DNA of 64,000 nt from Stieleria mannarensis (GTDB lineage Bacteria > Planctomycetota > Planctomycetia > Pirellulales > Pirellulaceae), in NCBI RefSeq assembly GCF_014154935.1, contig NZ_JACEHH010000011.1, positions 151,157 through 215,156 of the forward strand, in the 5' to 3' direction. Position numbers and translations under genes: made by a program. Shown in pieces: positions 15,001-19,980 of this stretch (positions are counted from its first letter, which is position 1; the number at the start of each line of letters is the position of its first letter). Under the pieces are notes generated by a model, which saw only the letters and a program-made list of their open reading frames with translations, did not search any database and was not told the DNA's origin.

Positions 15001-17701
15001 CGATGAAGACGACGTCTCGATTTCTGGTGTCTCCATCGATCGTTTCGAAGTCCTTGATAGTGAAGTCGTACGCTACTGGTACGGCGAGGATGGCGACCGG
15101 TTGACGGAGGGAGTCCAAATCATCGCCGTTGGAAACGAGGCGATCCGTGATCTCGCGGGCAATCCGAATAACGCGGTGACACAGTCGTTCGTATTCGATC
15201 TGAAATCGCCAGTTCCCGTATTCGATCGCTCTCTTGCATCCACCCTTTACATCCAGGAGGATCAGGGGTTTATCGACCTCCGTTGGAATGACGACGGCGA
15301 TGCCGGAGTGGACGAAGCAGAATTTGATGACAATGATTTGTCGGTTCCAGAAGTTACAATCGATTTAACGACTCCGCTCGGCGACGGATCTGTGCGGTAC
15401 TGGTATGGCTTTGACGACGATTCACTCGCGCCAGGACGACACCTCATCCACGTGCCAGAAGAAGTGGTGTCGGATCGAGCAGGCAATGCGTCCGCAACCA
15501 CGACATTGGAGTTTGTGATCGATGGGCAAGCTCCTGAAGCAAACCTCGTTTCCCCTGCGCCGGGTGATCTTGTGCGTGATGACCTCGGCTTCGTCGATGT
15601 CGAGTGGACAGATGCTGGTGCGGCCGGACTTGGGTTAACGCCATTCCAAATTGATGACATCTCGATCCCCGATGTCTCCATCGACCGTGCGGAAAATCTT
15701 GGTGGCGGTCGGGTTCGGTACTGGTACAACGACGATGGGGAGACGCTTGCCGAGGGGGTGGTCGAGGTCACGCTTGTGGCCGGACAAGTGGCGGACTTGG
15801 CCGGGAATGTGAATGCGGGTGGGATCCAGTCCTTCATCTTCGATGCGTCCGGACCGGTGGCGGCGCTGGTCTCACCCGCGGCGGATTCGACCGTCGGCAC
15901 GGACCCCGGTTACATCGATTTGGCTTGGTCGGATATCGGGCCGGCCGGGATCGATGAAGCAACCCTGGGGACGGATGACCTGAGGATCACGGGGGTCTCC
16001 GTCGATGCGATCGAGACGCTCGCCGATGGCGTGACGCGGTACTGGTACAACCAGGACGGCGAGACACTGCCCGGCGGCAGGATCGAAGTCGTCGTCCGCG
16101 AGAACATCGCCCAAGATCTGGCCGGGAATTTTAACGCGACCGACAACTGGGGCTTCACGGTCGAGTCAAACGAGTCAGAAACCGTCGATGTCACCGACAG
16201 AGTGCACGTGCAATTCACCGGGATTCGTTACATCGGTGCGTTCGAGTCTTACCTGTTCTTCGGAACCGTTGAAAATCGTTCGAGCGAGCCGCTGGCCGGT
16301 CCGATTCGATTGCACTTCCAAAATCTGACACCCGCCGATGCGGTTCCCGTCGGAGCGTCGGTTGATGATGACGGCGTCTACTTCATCGACATCACCGACT
16401 ACACCGGCGACGCAGCGCTCCAACCCGGTGAAGTGACCGCTACGATTCCGTTGCAATTACGAATGGCTCCGGAGCAGTTTCACTTTGATCCGACCGTCAC
16501 CGCATCGGTCGCCGCGCCGCCGTCGGCCGGACTATCGCTGTCGGCCTCGCTATTGCGTCCGGATCAATCGATCGACGTGACCCTGACCGGCGGCCCTGGA
16601 AATAGCTCCGATCGCATCGGGCTGTTCGCCACAGGGGCTGCCGATGACGCGCCACTTCAGTCGCTCTACCTGGACGGCACGCAGAATGAGCCGACCGCCG
16701 CGCTGACCGAGGCGATGTTGACCTTTGACGTCCCCGATGCCGATGGCAGCTACGAGTTCCGCTTGCTGACCGCCGCTGGCGTGGCGCAGACCAGCCAGAC
16801 CTTTGTCGTCGCGGACTCGCGTCAACCGGTGCTGTTGGATGTTTCTCGTTACGAACCGCTGGACGCCGTGACGAACTCGGATGAGTTGGTGTTCCGCGTG
16901 CTGCTTGATCAGCACGTGATGAACCTGTCCAAGCTTGAGTTTGATGTGGTGGGGGGAACCACCGCGGAGGTGTCCGCGATCCAGCCGGTTCAGGGCACCG
17001 GGGAGGCGTTGTATCAAGTGACCGTCGCGGGCGGAGACTTGGCGTCGTTTAACGGGGTGGTCGGATTAACGCTTCAGTCGCCGGCCCCGCCACCTGTCGC
17101 ATCGTTCAGCGTCGATAGCGGCCTGGCGATGGTCGGCCAGTTCTTCCAAGTCGACAACATCGCACCGAGCGTGGACGACGTGTCTCTGGACAACGGCCAG
17201 CACAGCGTGGTCCGCTCCCTGGATCTGGTCTTCGACTCCGAAGTCGCCATCGGTGAAACGGCGTTCCGGCTGCACGACGGCGCGGGACGCGAAGTGACGA
17301 TCAGCCAGACCCTGCGAATCGTGGACGGAAAGACGATCGTGTCGTTGACGTTTTCCGGTGACCTGGTCGACGATTCGGGGTCACTGATCGATGGGGCATA
17401 CGTGTTGACCGCCTTGCACACCGAGATCGCCGACCTTGCCGGCAATCTCTTGAGCGGCAAGCAGGATGCGGAACCGGAACGTGTGGTCGTCGACGAGTTC
17501 TTCCGGTTCTTCGGCGATTCCGATGGCGACCGCGACGTCGACGGCCAGGACTACGGCCGTTTCGGTCTGTCACTGTTCAGCCGGCAAGGCGATGAACGCT
17601 ACGACGGCCGGTTTGACTTTGATGGCGATGGGGATGTCGACGGGCAGGATTACGCCCAGTTCGGTCGCCGATTGCTGCAAACCTTGCCACCCAATTCATG
17701 A
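2..17701 (+). CDS. Giant multi-domain secreted/surface protein, 5' end outside the window
   Basis: The frame is open from the first bases, and the first possible start (TTG at 8) lacks a signal peptide, so the gene begins upstream. About 5,900 codons are visible. Module order by position: N-terminal unassigned region; NHL/Vgb-like beta-propeller (about 1760-2480); nine cadherin/putative-Ig repeats (3149-5738); RHS/YD-like segment (about 6320-7130); pre-peptidase-like domain; internal dockerin-like pair (7490-7660); two Big_2-like domains (about 7945-8490); ZU5-like stretch; glycine-rich hydrophobic segment (8916-9062); YVTN-type propeller (about 9640-10830); matrixin-like metalloprotease with HEQGHALGLEH (13235-13267); Ig-like domain; six repeats of about 107 residues (14243-16168); C-terminal dockerin-like Ca-binding pair (about 17508-17690). 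Family knowledge: giant planctomycete extracellular proteins end this way. A role in adhesion or polymer binding is inferred. G+C drops between about 11.2 and 15.6 kb. Confidence 0.9.
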   Translation, partial: AALPPSDQEKLNELFPQLSEAYGDYKGSFLDQIDPELIAFQFHILAAATAVDRNEFIALQTQDALNLRDAILADDDASPALLVLAADRDAWTDAYLAALEEGGLLRPEDDAPPIRENPKVISLAAVLSTGVLAGPAGDEIITSGSLLEFFDHVRRWYGDRAALQETSNPGATIANAVDPERFDLNQSRPTHFQSFNIYVPFANKLGSVPLDIPPRADLAPPNFARFFEQSGAETPNASLVGPFGYADEQFVPADAPLPYTVHFQNDASAASTTSELRVATELDDDVNVRSFRLGDLKVGDIQVHLPENLGTFQGDFDFVESKGFILRVTAGVDVTTRIASWRMQAIDPATGELVRNGDIGLLPPNDARGSGAGFVTYEVSPLPGLPVDNEVVALARVLLNNAPPLDTNATSHRVDIAAPVTTLAASPIGNDASRFEVTWDAEDEADGSGVKHVTVYVAVDGGDYIIWQNQTDETGAVYVGTPGSTYEFLALATDNAGNRELPPRGTGVPDDGSGVNLGTTDRFDQTSGPVLDPAPEPSEQPSTNELFLAAQSSVPSAGNTSEFETVLNPFAARRFASGIPQSESGIGPMAIAVRDDGTTLVSGGPGRNVLYQLPIEGGDAGNAFAELVHPIFDLQFGPQGGLWATTGGGPLLLLNAETGAIEREFGEGITQSLAIDPVAGDIYVSTDRGVDRFDPVTETFHSFSDLRVGNLTFAPDGTLWAATWPSRDTVVRFAEDGTPEAMLDFEIPIDSLTFGVPGTDLEGLLFVSSNGGQLGSGGELTMVDLVTRHRVAVATGGTRGDIVKATADGRLLISQSNQVDVLLPIVAPRVAFTDPPADAFVALPRNRVSVAFDQPMFVGVPTDVASVLNPANYQLVGDAAGVISVDDITFDVTNNAAIVSFDSFISDTYTFTVDASIESSLGVGLADSYQTQFVAVSDFSDLVDIEFSNARSHRVDATVSYDVSITNTSQNDLVLPLLLVLDPSSGFTGTPATAVRQSVDDAWLIDLAESVGDGVLAPGEATSGRTLTVSNPDWERVLFEYGILTLPSNNLAPEFSSAPITQAVVAEPYVYEAVAEDPDGITVSYLLVDGPDGMHVDTGTGRVTWTPDPTSPATTDVVLHAYDPRGGIAAQRFTINVAGGNRLPQIVGLPESIMASEGETFEIPLSVFDEDADTLAVWVENLPPGAVFDAGRNVLRWTPAFDAAGTYEAVRFVASDGVGRSTAETTILVQPTNQAPRLSVPAEVTLREGESIRLDLSGSDPDGDEFEFSSPLLPGGSLLDPSSGVFSWTPEFFQAGVFEVPFTIDDGTEQTTATTTITVLNVNAAPNFGDVDQWVVQEGRTLRFRTFAFDADAPAYESQVRGDDDELSPIDGDFPSVSYVATSLPPGATFDAELGLFEWLPGSNDAGDYIAEFIATDDGNGTGTNLTDAISVPITVVNLNRPPEFATIENVTLQRGDVLTLDVTVTDPDGDPISISASGLPGYPIPEFANYVDRGDATAQFTFAPGDGDRGDHVITLRATDDGGDAGEQAAQMTEFTFVVTVESFNERPLLQPIGNKVAVVGEPLEFQVNVRDLDEDPLTFAADNLPGDATFVPGATYGTATFHWTPTTGDLGTWPVTLTVQDSGNGDSDRILGDQEQITITVRQTNAAPVLTPIGDHTVAETESLTFSLAATDSDGDDLIYSAENLPAGAVLDATTGLFQWTPNIFQSGDYQDVVLVVSDGHRSDSETVAFRVENTNQPPLATPLPLQSGNEGTSLEFVIDAGDVDGGALTFTSSGLPDGAILDGLSGQFRWTPGFDQAGNYSIPVTVTDSRGASDSIELTVTINNVNRPPEIDVTSHQTPVGVETRFFATGSDPDPDAMLRYSAAGLPEGASINSLTGEVTWTPGPGQVGDYVVTYTVSDGSLSASRGEILRASLAPQGPSVLIELTPSFPAAPGQAVQVHPLASSLAEIVDLSIEVDGEVLPLDTLGRARFVPADSGKFHVTATATDADGLTGVAERIIKVRDPADNDPPVVQFDSELGRQPLDVATDVIGSVNDLNLDQWQLELAPAGSDAFVTLAVGDSNVSDAALVRLDPGTLSNGFYQLRLTASDLSERSAEAVVSVEINSVLKSNHYRRVETDLTVDLGGEAFTIERVYDSLEAIHSGSFGPGWRWSAADLRIESNVPKTGRESLGVYSAYTTQTRLYVTLPTGERSGFTFAPQPMELTGLKYFTPAWVADDGVTYTLGSSDTLLTRVGSRFFELQSGRPYNPADPQFDDTAFTLVSPDGTTYELDADGKTVAINTATDARLIVSDSAIIAADGERLNLVRGMAGQIESINAPTAKIDYQYDTDGTLIAVRSDAAQDVVHYGYDSRQPRRLNLIASADGSTEAVTSYDPLTIVPIAADLGTAHQFVGTTTEGALTAGDTDRYTLMIRQSELDSAPNDLVWVTVEVDGTIGGVAPAIPQIAGVTPVESRSDGQTAFALFALDTAGINMLSISGADAGQTGGYSLRVSIAGDVNADGVVNGLDGELQAAALGTAAGQPGYEGAADINRDGIVDASDVQILAGNFLFATNRPPHVSPSSALTYVGMEVTIDVDELAVDPDGDPVSMRVQSASGGVATIVDDGTRVRFLPDAGFQGTATIDLVASDGFSDSLPQTLSIEVSDAPLVGLEIETRSLFLPLGQSQSLVVTGDFADQQKVPLPASYLSFTGTDASVASIAPDGTITGKSPGSVIVEITAGGIQAVTVVNVYENVGPSPELFVSDLQVYPNSVSLPLPGGTRRIQVTGNGDFFNINPPSDTQFFVSDPDVITVSADGVITAAGTGTATVTVIGGGAEQVIDVAVFPPTNGPVEIGEDGGVVVGDDGSLVQVAPGALAESVTADIRMIDETALPFELPDILGFAGAVELDLDESALAHPVELAIPVSSEFAVGTQMIVYRVDSVPDADGNLRDALIQEEVAYVGEDGYARTNSKPYPGVLQNGTHIFSPLLCQNAVMGAIIGGSSALVGGTSLVGVLSQGVLIGGIAAGVTGGALLTMCIGPQTVELVAIPPVGPPTVETIQLQVPPGGGQFDATFSENVDKKDSRPVISGLSIESPGAGARLKFTGTNLRPQTGESAVIEYSLTGQQGSYVSLGEPSFEAEDAVFTPPEGVAVGTAFFRLVHNVNAAKTAKEIKDSRQVSNEVKPTLATEQLLSVLSDQDKLAVFQVQGGIPNLAQTIDLDPDDEGNSNRLFSQRVATTKDGSRAYVTHQAAGTVSVIDTLTMQVIGAVGLESGAAPYDVVVDPRSTHPFAYIGDRKRGSIYVIDIDPTSDTYHERIRTKTLSGPLCRAGAGQTASCIRGMSMTGDQQSLLVTMPAQWSPNFKPGQPKNTNDPGQLLLLDLASDKPKSQGFLKELQRVGVQPSAGDVAIALGSGGDRVAVTGYTSADKQGVKTYDYQYGTRKLVVGQTISTIVDDLLSDSVPESVIKEFRRIDTFGVHDAKDIVFTPDGNYAFVTAFNYPDLAVPSKTHGSRLNGFGAILDLPAGSNVGVIDMTTGEIVGGTRPIPNGYPDDLVLSADGKHLYVSYQNAFKVAGATPDADPTFLHGGVFVYSVDALTSVGDGVIERSGTPLNDLNPAIDVLANYKYVVTDDTNTDDFGPDPKGATDVPIALGRTKGLTVQKPPITIGVHVEQIDVGTTSEPKQVTPDDPTNGGSVFGTYLVGVDLAVPFTVSLNATGVGQAETLEIAIDGKKIKADGSPLPSGQPGIPASGVETSFLYNVGLLSAGSHTLSVRALDANDSELTSYEGTIITTDQLSFNLEAKDATGEIDYRAIEKLRFIRGIDHKILVRGTVDDYKLLAIYHDDLKVIFTDSSQVTKLEAEVVFDENGEAIISEITAVDAGSEAESTPGGDTDAVSSELFEDLVMGRGFDYQVFVAPRDSKKDFQNDKTPDIPKFNDDAPSFVRTIEPPEWIGGIGDLLDQGRTAQYFEEYEEGEEGGVTYTDSYILELSIPKELNQGVLTAETELFKGLTGIDLTTHARIGMETLLVAPWSVVEPNKVQAQGKKLYADVKLLGKTLVDEELPLGDTLTATIDADLLTLEANLLTIAVPQLSILPEGSPLPEFFPDDLRLGEDENGMEVINQGVPLFNFSYPADGKPRTIPVPVFSTAGASLTVNLGILAQLSGYVLDATIEGAVAFDLNTYDFADSGTFVEFNATPVFVASVAGSAELEGRLLWFTQSLAEGTVTGTAIAKTPTKVRVNYGGSGFELVARSDLQLSARVTLEGAVLGGEDIALGTYSWPGKKDGEEQFENFVIFCRNSNCPANLAVESTTGFPSTHATNDPITEAGFAGLINASTSSWVADRENSETRQILQGMETEFVQLETGLLAQLSTDHDGALKVTLSKDAANYGWFIDPTPETNEEFVWNPDANQYVALPGSPAHGKIDLYTTILHEQGHALGLEHSYDPGSLMSHSLSPGVRRLPSESEVESIVSGIMHLPHSADRHGLHVAAPEQITNGSFTAASQSGVPDAWGTLGDVRVVGAAAVLSEHERNLSRLSQTFTVPEGVSALQFSLVNVDLRGAGSGPPDAFEVALLDAHTGESLVSVADGLSQSDAALNLQSTGEFYFGDSIQVPNATVSGQQAPFAGSTTVIIDLSSIPAGTEATLFFDLLGFDHAASSVTVDEIALLSGSVPTLSFDLSPSSDTGAQGDSVTSRTPITLVGETLPFATIELDQNSNGTVDATTTADASGYFEFTGLNLEEGENSFIATAGDGASSIRAARSFVLDTQAPVGVLDAPVADLDHNDELGFVEIEWSDPSGSGLNESTFSIEDISIPGVTVDSFENRGGGLVRYHYSDDGEVLAEGNIVVTAHAGAVSDRAGNPSAAFESSFGLDFQSPRGALVTPNAGELVSADVGYVDIQWIDDGPSGVDELSWDTGDVSIAGVQINRVEPLGNGIARYWYGEDGELLPEGIVAVVLNEAAISDRAGNRNVASSESFQIDRLRPVGELVNPSADTATNVDRGYVDVRWSDADGSGLDLESVDEDDVSISGVSIDRFEVLDSEVVRYWYGEDGDRLTEGVQIIAVGNEAIRDLAGNPNNAVTQSFVFDLKSPVPVFDRSLASTLYIQEDQGFIDLRWNDDGDAGVDEAEFDDNDLSVPEVTIDLTTPLGDGSVRYWYGFDDDSLAPGRHLIHVPEEVVSDRAGNASATTTLEFVIDGQAPEANLVSPAPGDLVRDDLGFVDVEWTDAGAAGLGLTPFQIDDISIPDVSIDRAENLGGGRVRYWYNDDGETLAEGVVEVTLVAGQVADLAGNVNAGGIQSFIFDASGPVAALVSPAADSTVGTDPGYIDLAWSDIGPAGIDEATLGTDDLRITGVSVDAIETLADGVTRYWYNQDGETLPGGRIEVVVRENIAQDLAGNFNATDNWGFTVESNESETVDVTDRVHVQFTGIRYIGAFESYLFFGTVENRSSEPLAGPIRLHFQNLTPADAVPVGASVDDDGVYFIDITDYTGDAALQPGEVTATIPLQLRMAPEQFHFDPTVTASVAAPPSAGLSLSASLLRPDQSIDVTLTGGPGNSSDRIGLFATGAADDAPLQSLYLDGTQNEPTAALTEAMLTFDVPDADGSYEFRLLTAAGVAQTSQTFVVADSRQPVLLDVSRYEPLDAVTNSDELVFRVLLDQHVMNLSKLEFDVVGGTTAEVSAIQPVQGTGEALYQVTVAGGDLASFNGVVGLTLQSPAPPPVASFSVDSGLAMVGQFFQVDNIAPSVDDVSLDNGQHSVVRSLDLVFDSEVAIGETAFRLHDGAGREVTISQTLRIVDGKTIVSLTFSGDLVDDSGSLIDGAYVLTALHTEIADLAGNLLSGKQDAEPERVVVDEFFRFFGDSDGDRDVDGQDYGRFGLSLFSRQGDERYDGRFDFDGDGDVDGQDYAQFGRRLLQTLPPNS
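3149..5738 (+). repeat. Nine tandem cadherin/putative-Ig repeats inside the giant protein
   Basis: Nine units of about 85-115 residues each begin with an N-x-x-P motif (NLAP, NRLP, NQAP, NAAP, NRPP, NERP, NAAP, NQPP, NRPP). They carry D-x-D-G-D calcium-type acidic motifs, then an LP-x-G-A segment and a W-T-P motif. This is the usual pattern of bacterial cadherin-like or He_PIG repeats, which are rigid extracellular stalk modules. The units have diverged in DNA sequence, so this is a domain repeat rather than a recent tandem duplication. Confidence 0.8.
7490..7660 (+). other. Internal dockerin-like Ca-binding pair in the giant protein
   Basis: The reading gives GDVNADGVVNGLDGE followed about 25 residues later by DINRDGIVDASDVQ, two F-hand loops of the dockerin type I kind. 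In this protein it lies mid-chain, followed by more than 3,300 residues. Dockerins normally sit at protein termini. It may mark an old fusion point between two ancestral secreted proteins. Confidence 0.7.
8916..9062 (+). other. Glycine-rich hydrophobic segment within the giant protein
   Basis: About 49 residues of Ala, Gly, Ile, Leu and Val, with G-x-x-x-G spacings (for example IIGG, LIGGIAAG, VTGGALL), end at a cysteine. It is long enough to cross a membrane twice as a hairpin, in an otherwise extracellular, domain-rich protein. Membrane insertion or a glycine-zipper contact is inference only. Confidence 0.5.
12990..13370 (+). other. Matrixin-like zinc metalloprotease domain inside the giant protein
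   Basis: The motif HEQGHALGLEH (13235-13267) matches the metzincin zinc-binding signature HExxHxxGxxH with the catalytic Glu present. It is followed after about 10 residues by S-L-M-S-H, a plausible Met-turn. The upstream WFIDPTPETNEEF block also occurs in other planctomycete giant proteins of this kind. All zinc ligands are present, so the domain is likely active. Whether it cleaves its own chain or an outside substrate cannot be told. Confidence 0.7.
14243..16168 (+). repeat. Six repeats of about 107 residues near the giant protein C-terminus
   Basis: Six consecutive units share the order GYVDIxW, DxSIxGV, a VRYWY-type motif (VRYHY in the first unit), DGE-x-L, and DxAGN. They begin near 14243, 14567, 14888, 15205, 15530 and 15854. 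This is an Ig-like beta-sandwich pattern. The units are clearly homologous but differ enough to be fixed domains rather than a labile tandem array. Confidence 0.8.
17508..17690 (+). other. C-terminal dockerin-like calcium-binding domain
   Basis: Two Asp-rich loops, GDSDGDRDVDGQDY and FDFDGDGDVDGQDY, are spaced as in dockerin type I domains and lie just before the stop codon. In planctomycetes this ending is common on large secreted proteins. A cohesin partner was not seen in the window. Confidence 0.75.
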
Positions 17702-17780
17702 GCCGAAGGATGCCACACCGTCGCCAATCCGAACACCCCAATTACACTGTCAGACCGGCTCTTGCGCCGCGTTTCATCAT

Positions 17781-17784
17781 GAGG
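17781..17784 (+). promoter_or_regulatory. Shine-Dalgarno GAGG for the PEP-CTERM gene
   Basis: GAGG lies 8 bases before GTG at 17793. The nearby ATG at 17779 is out of frame, so this site supports the GTG start. Confidence 0.6.
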
Positions 17785-17792
17785 TACCACCC

Positions 17793-18500
17793 GTGTTAAA
17801 GATCCCAACCTGTCTGTGCATCGTGCTTGCCTTCGCCGGCGTGGAGGCGACGGCGGGGGTGATCGTCAACGGCGATTTCTCCAGCCCCGTCGCTTTGCAG
17901 GGGTATTCGCCCGGTGGCTCAGTCACCCAGCGGTCTCCGGGGAATTTCGCCCAGTTCGACGATGTCGGCGTGCTGAAGCAGACGTTCACGATTCCTGGCG
18001 GAGGTTCGTCATTGACCTTCGATTTCGCGTTTTCAACGACGGCGACGACGCCGATCGGACCGACGTTTGACGACGCATTGGCCGCTGAACTGACGACGTC
18101 GCCCGGCACAGATGTTTTGGATCTGTTTGTCGTCGACGTCTCGGGCGTGACGAAGGATCCATTGGACGGCATGGAGAGTTTCTTCCCGAAGGTGGTTCCG
18201 ATCGATGTCGATTTCGATCCCTCGATCTCCATCGCCGGATTCCAGGGCAAGACGGGCGGAACGGACTTTTCCGGGCGCATCTCGTTATCGCTACCCAGTG
18301 AAGTGCTCGGCGAGGCGGCGACGATCACGTTTCGGTTGCTCGACAATGACGGGTTCGATACGGTCGCCGCGATCGACAATTTTTCGGTCGTGTCCTCCAA
18401 TACGCCGATCCCCGAACCATCGAGTCATGCGGTCTGGATGGTCATGGCAGCCGGTGGCCTGTCGCGACGTCGAAAACGCGCCCGGGTACACTCAAGGTGA
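17793..18500 (+). CDS. PEP-CTERM-type exported protein
   Basis: The product is 235 residues. GTG is chosen as start because GAGG precedes it by 8 bases and a signal peptide begins at once (VLKIPTCLCIVLAFAG, then VEA-TAG). The mature part contains NGDFSSP and a beta-rich body ending in a D-N-F-S motif, as in secreted PEP-CTERM beta-sandwich proteins. The C-terminus has PEPSS, a short hydrophobic stretch and a basic tail (RRRKRAR). PEP-CTERM tails are processed by exosortases, and these proteins are often linked to exopolysaccharide. It lies 91 bases downstream of the giant gene on the same strand and could be co-transcribed. The hydrophobic segment is short, so sorting efficiency is uncertain. 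Confidence 0.8.
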   Translation: MLKIPTCLCIVLAFAGVEATAGVIVNGDFSSPVALQGYSPGGSVTQRSPGNFAQFDDVGVLKQTFTIPGGGSSLTFDFAFSTTATTPIGPTFDDALAAELTTSPGTDVLDLFVVDVSGVTKDPLDGMESFFPKVVPIDVDFDPSISIAGFQGKTGGTDFSGRISLSLPSEVLGEAATITFRLLDNDGFDTVAAIDNFSVVSSNTPIPEPSSHAVWMVMAAGGLSRRRKRARVHSR

Positions 18501-18511
18501 GCGGTAAGCGC

Positions 18512-18582
18512 TGGTGTCCAGGCTTTAGCCGCACACCCTCGCTGCGTAGCATCGACCGGAATCGCCTCAAGGCTAGACACCA
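18512..18582. repeat. Imperfect inverted repeat with 20-base arms
   Basis: Arm 18512-18531 (TGGTGTCCAGGCTTTAGCCG) pairs with the reverse complement of 18563-18582 at 16 of 20 positions, with a 31-base loop. It lies 11 bases after the PEP-CTERM stop codon. It could act as a transcript 3' hairpin, but no T-run follows. Confidence 0.55.
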
Positions 18583-18752
18583 ACACGCATGCCCGCGTCG
18601 TTTGGGTCGGGAGCCTTTTGGCGTGGTGGCTAAGCCGGGCGTCTTGCGCACAGGGTACTGAGATCGCTCTTGTCGGGGGGTGGATGAAGTCTTTAGGATC
18701 GCCGCACGCGGCAAGGAGCCGTCGGTTTAGTCGAAATGAAAAGGCTGACGAT

Positions 18753-18815
18753 CAGCCGACGGGCGCTAACCCCGGTTTTGTGGCGGCGAGAACCGCGGCT
18801 AGCGCCGTGCGGCTG
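18753..18815. repeat. Palindromic intergenic repeat, family C, copy 1
   Basis: The 23-base arms at 18753-18775 and 18793-18815 are near-perfect inverted copies around the core GGCGCTAACCCCGG / CCGCGGCTAGCGCC. A second copy of the same palindrome lies at 45879-45953. The shape resembles REP/BIME-type elements. Confidence 0.75.
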
Positions 18816-18903
18816 ATTAAATCAGCAGCCGGCAAGGTGGCTGCGGCTGCGTCATGGGTGACGCGGTTGGGTACTGGATTCCTTGGACTTTGACGGCTTC
18901 CCC

Positions 18904-19800
18904 ATGAAACGCCCCATTGTGTTTGTCCATCGTGGCCGCGGCGAGCATCTCCATCTGGCAACCCGTCAAGCCAAACTTCACAACCCGGATTCGCCGATCG
19001 TGCTGCTGGGCGATCACGCCAATCGATCGCTCCGATTCGTCGACCAGCACTATTGCACGTCGGATTACTTCGACGCCGCGGCTCGGTTCGCCGCGCATTA
19101 CGTTCACCACAGCCGAAACCGAGTCGATTGGGAACGGTTCTGTTTCGAGCGTTGGTTCATTCTGAACGAATGGATGGACAAACAGGATTGCCAGTCCGCC
19201 TGGACCTTTGATTCTGACGTGCTGGTCTACAGCGATTTGAACGACGTCGCCGACCACTTCGCCGGCGACGCCCTGGCTTACTGCTCCTGCAGCGGCCACG
19301 CGATGCTGGTCGCAAAGCGTTCCGGTTTGGATGCGTTTTGCCGCTTTTGTGAGTCGATGTACGAACCCAACGCGGAGAAACAACAGCGGTTGGCTGAGTA
19401 CGCCGAATCGCAGTTTGAGTTGAACGACCAGGGTGTTTCGGACATGACCGCACTGGTATGGTTTCGCGAAGCGTCGGCGTTGCCGATTGGGAATCTGTCC
19501 TCCCCGGTCGGCGGTCGGTTTTTCGACGACAACCTCTGCCTGTCCCAGGGATACAAAGTCTCCGGTCGCAAGCGAATTCGATGGCGTGACGGCGTGCCCT
19601 ACGCCACCGATGCCGCGACCGGAGACTTGGTCGGCATGCACGCGATTCACTTCCAGGGGAACGCAAAGAAGTTGATGCCGGCCTACTCCAGCCAGCCTGA
19701 CCTGGCCGTGTTGGGTAGCTATCTGCGCCGCAAATTGCACTCACCGATCCACCGAATCCGTCGCAAGTTCGAGAAGGTTCGGGCATCTCAAGCGGCCTAG
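18904..19800 (+). CDS. Putative GT-A fold glycosyltransferase-like protein
   Basis: The product is 298 residues, cytosolic, with no signal peptide. ATG 18904 is preferred over the in-frame TTG at 18883. The beginning, RPIVFVHRGRGEHL, followed by a SPIVLLGDHAN strand, resembles the nucleotide-sugar-binding start of GT-A enzymes. TFDSDVLVY near residue 100 supplies a DxD-like metal site. WFREAS and NLSSP segments follow, then a basic C-terminus (HRIRRKFEKVR). The donor and acceptor cannot be read from the sequence. The nearest genes are a PEP-CTERM protein (upstream) and a DUF1592 protein (downstream), and spacing does not suggest an operon. The assignment rests mainly on the DxD and N-terminal pattern, so it is tentative. 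Confidence 0.6.
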   Translation: MKRPIVFVHRGRGEHLHLATRQAKLHNPDSPIVLLGDHANRSLRFVDQHYCTSDYFDAAARFAAHYVHHSRNRVDWERFCFERWFILNEWMDKQDCQSAWTFDSDVLVYSDLNDVADHFAGDALAYCSCSGHAMLVAKRSGLDAFCRFCESMYEPNAEKQQRLAEYAESQFELNDQGVSDMTALVWFREASALPIGNLSSPVGGRFFDDNLCLSQGYKVSGRKRIRWRDGVPYATDAATGDLVGMHAIHFQGNAKKLMPAYSSQPDLAVLGSYLRRKLHSPIHRIRRKFEKVRASQAA

Positions 19801-19980
19801 AATTCCGTCTCGCTTTGAGATTCGTGGAATCGGTAGTGGACGACGCGAGGAGTCCTCGCAGCCGGCATTTCGCGAGTTTTGCGGTGCATTGTCACGGCGG
19901 CCACTCACTGCCGCTACAATGACGAGGTTTCGATTTCCCGATGCGACTGACCGTATCAACGTTTAACGAAGAGGCCTCTT

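Larger units (their letters stand above)
18501..18903. other. Intergenic spacer with two inverted repeats
   Basis: About 400 bases without a supported gene. It contains an imperfect inverted repeat (arms 18512-18531 and 18563-18582, 16 of 20 positions matching) and a longer palindromic element at 18753-18815 related to one at 45879-45953. No convincing promoter was identified. Confidence 0.6.

Noticed and set aside
17466..17792. Upstream extension of the PEP-CTERM frame into the giant gene
   Set aside because: The frame stays open but overlaps dockerin coding sequence. GTG 17793 with GAGG and an immediate signal peptide is a better start.
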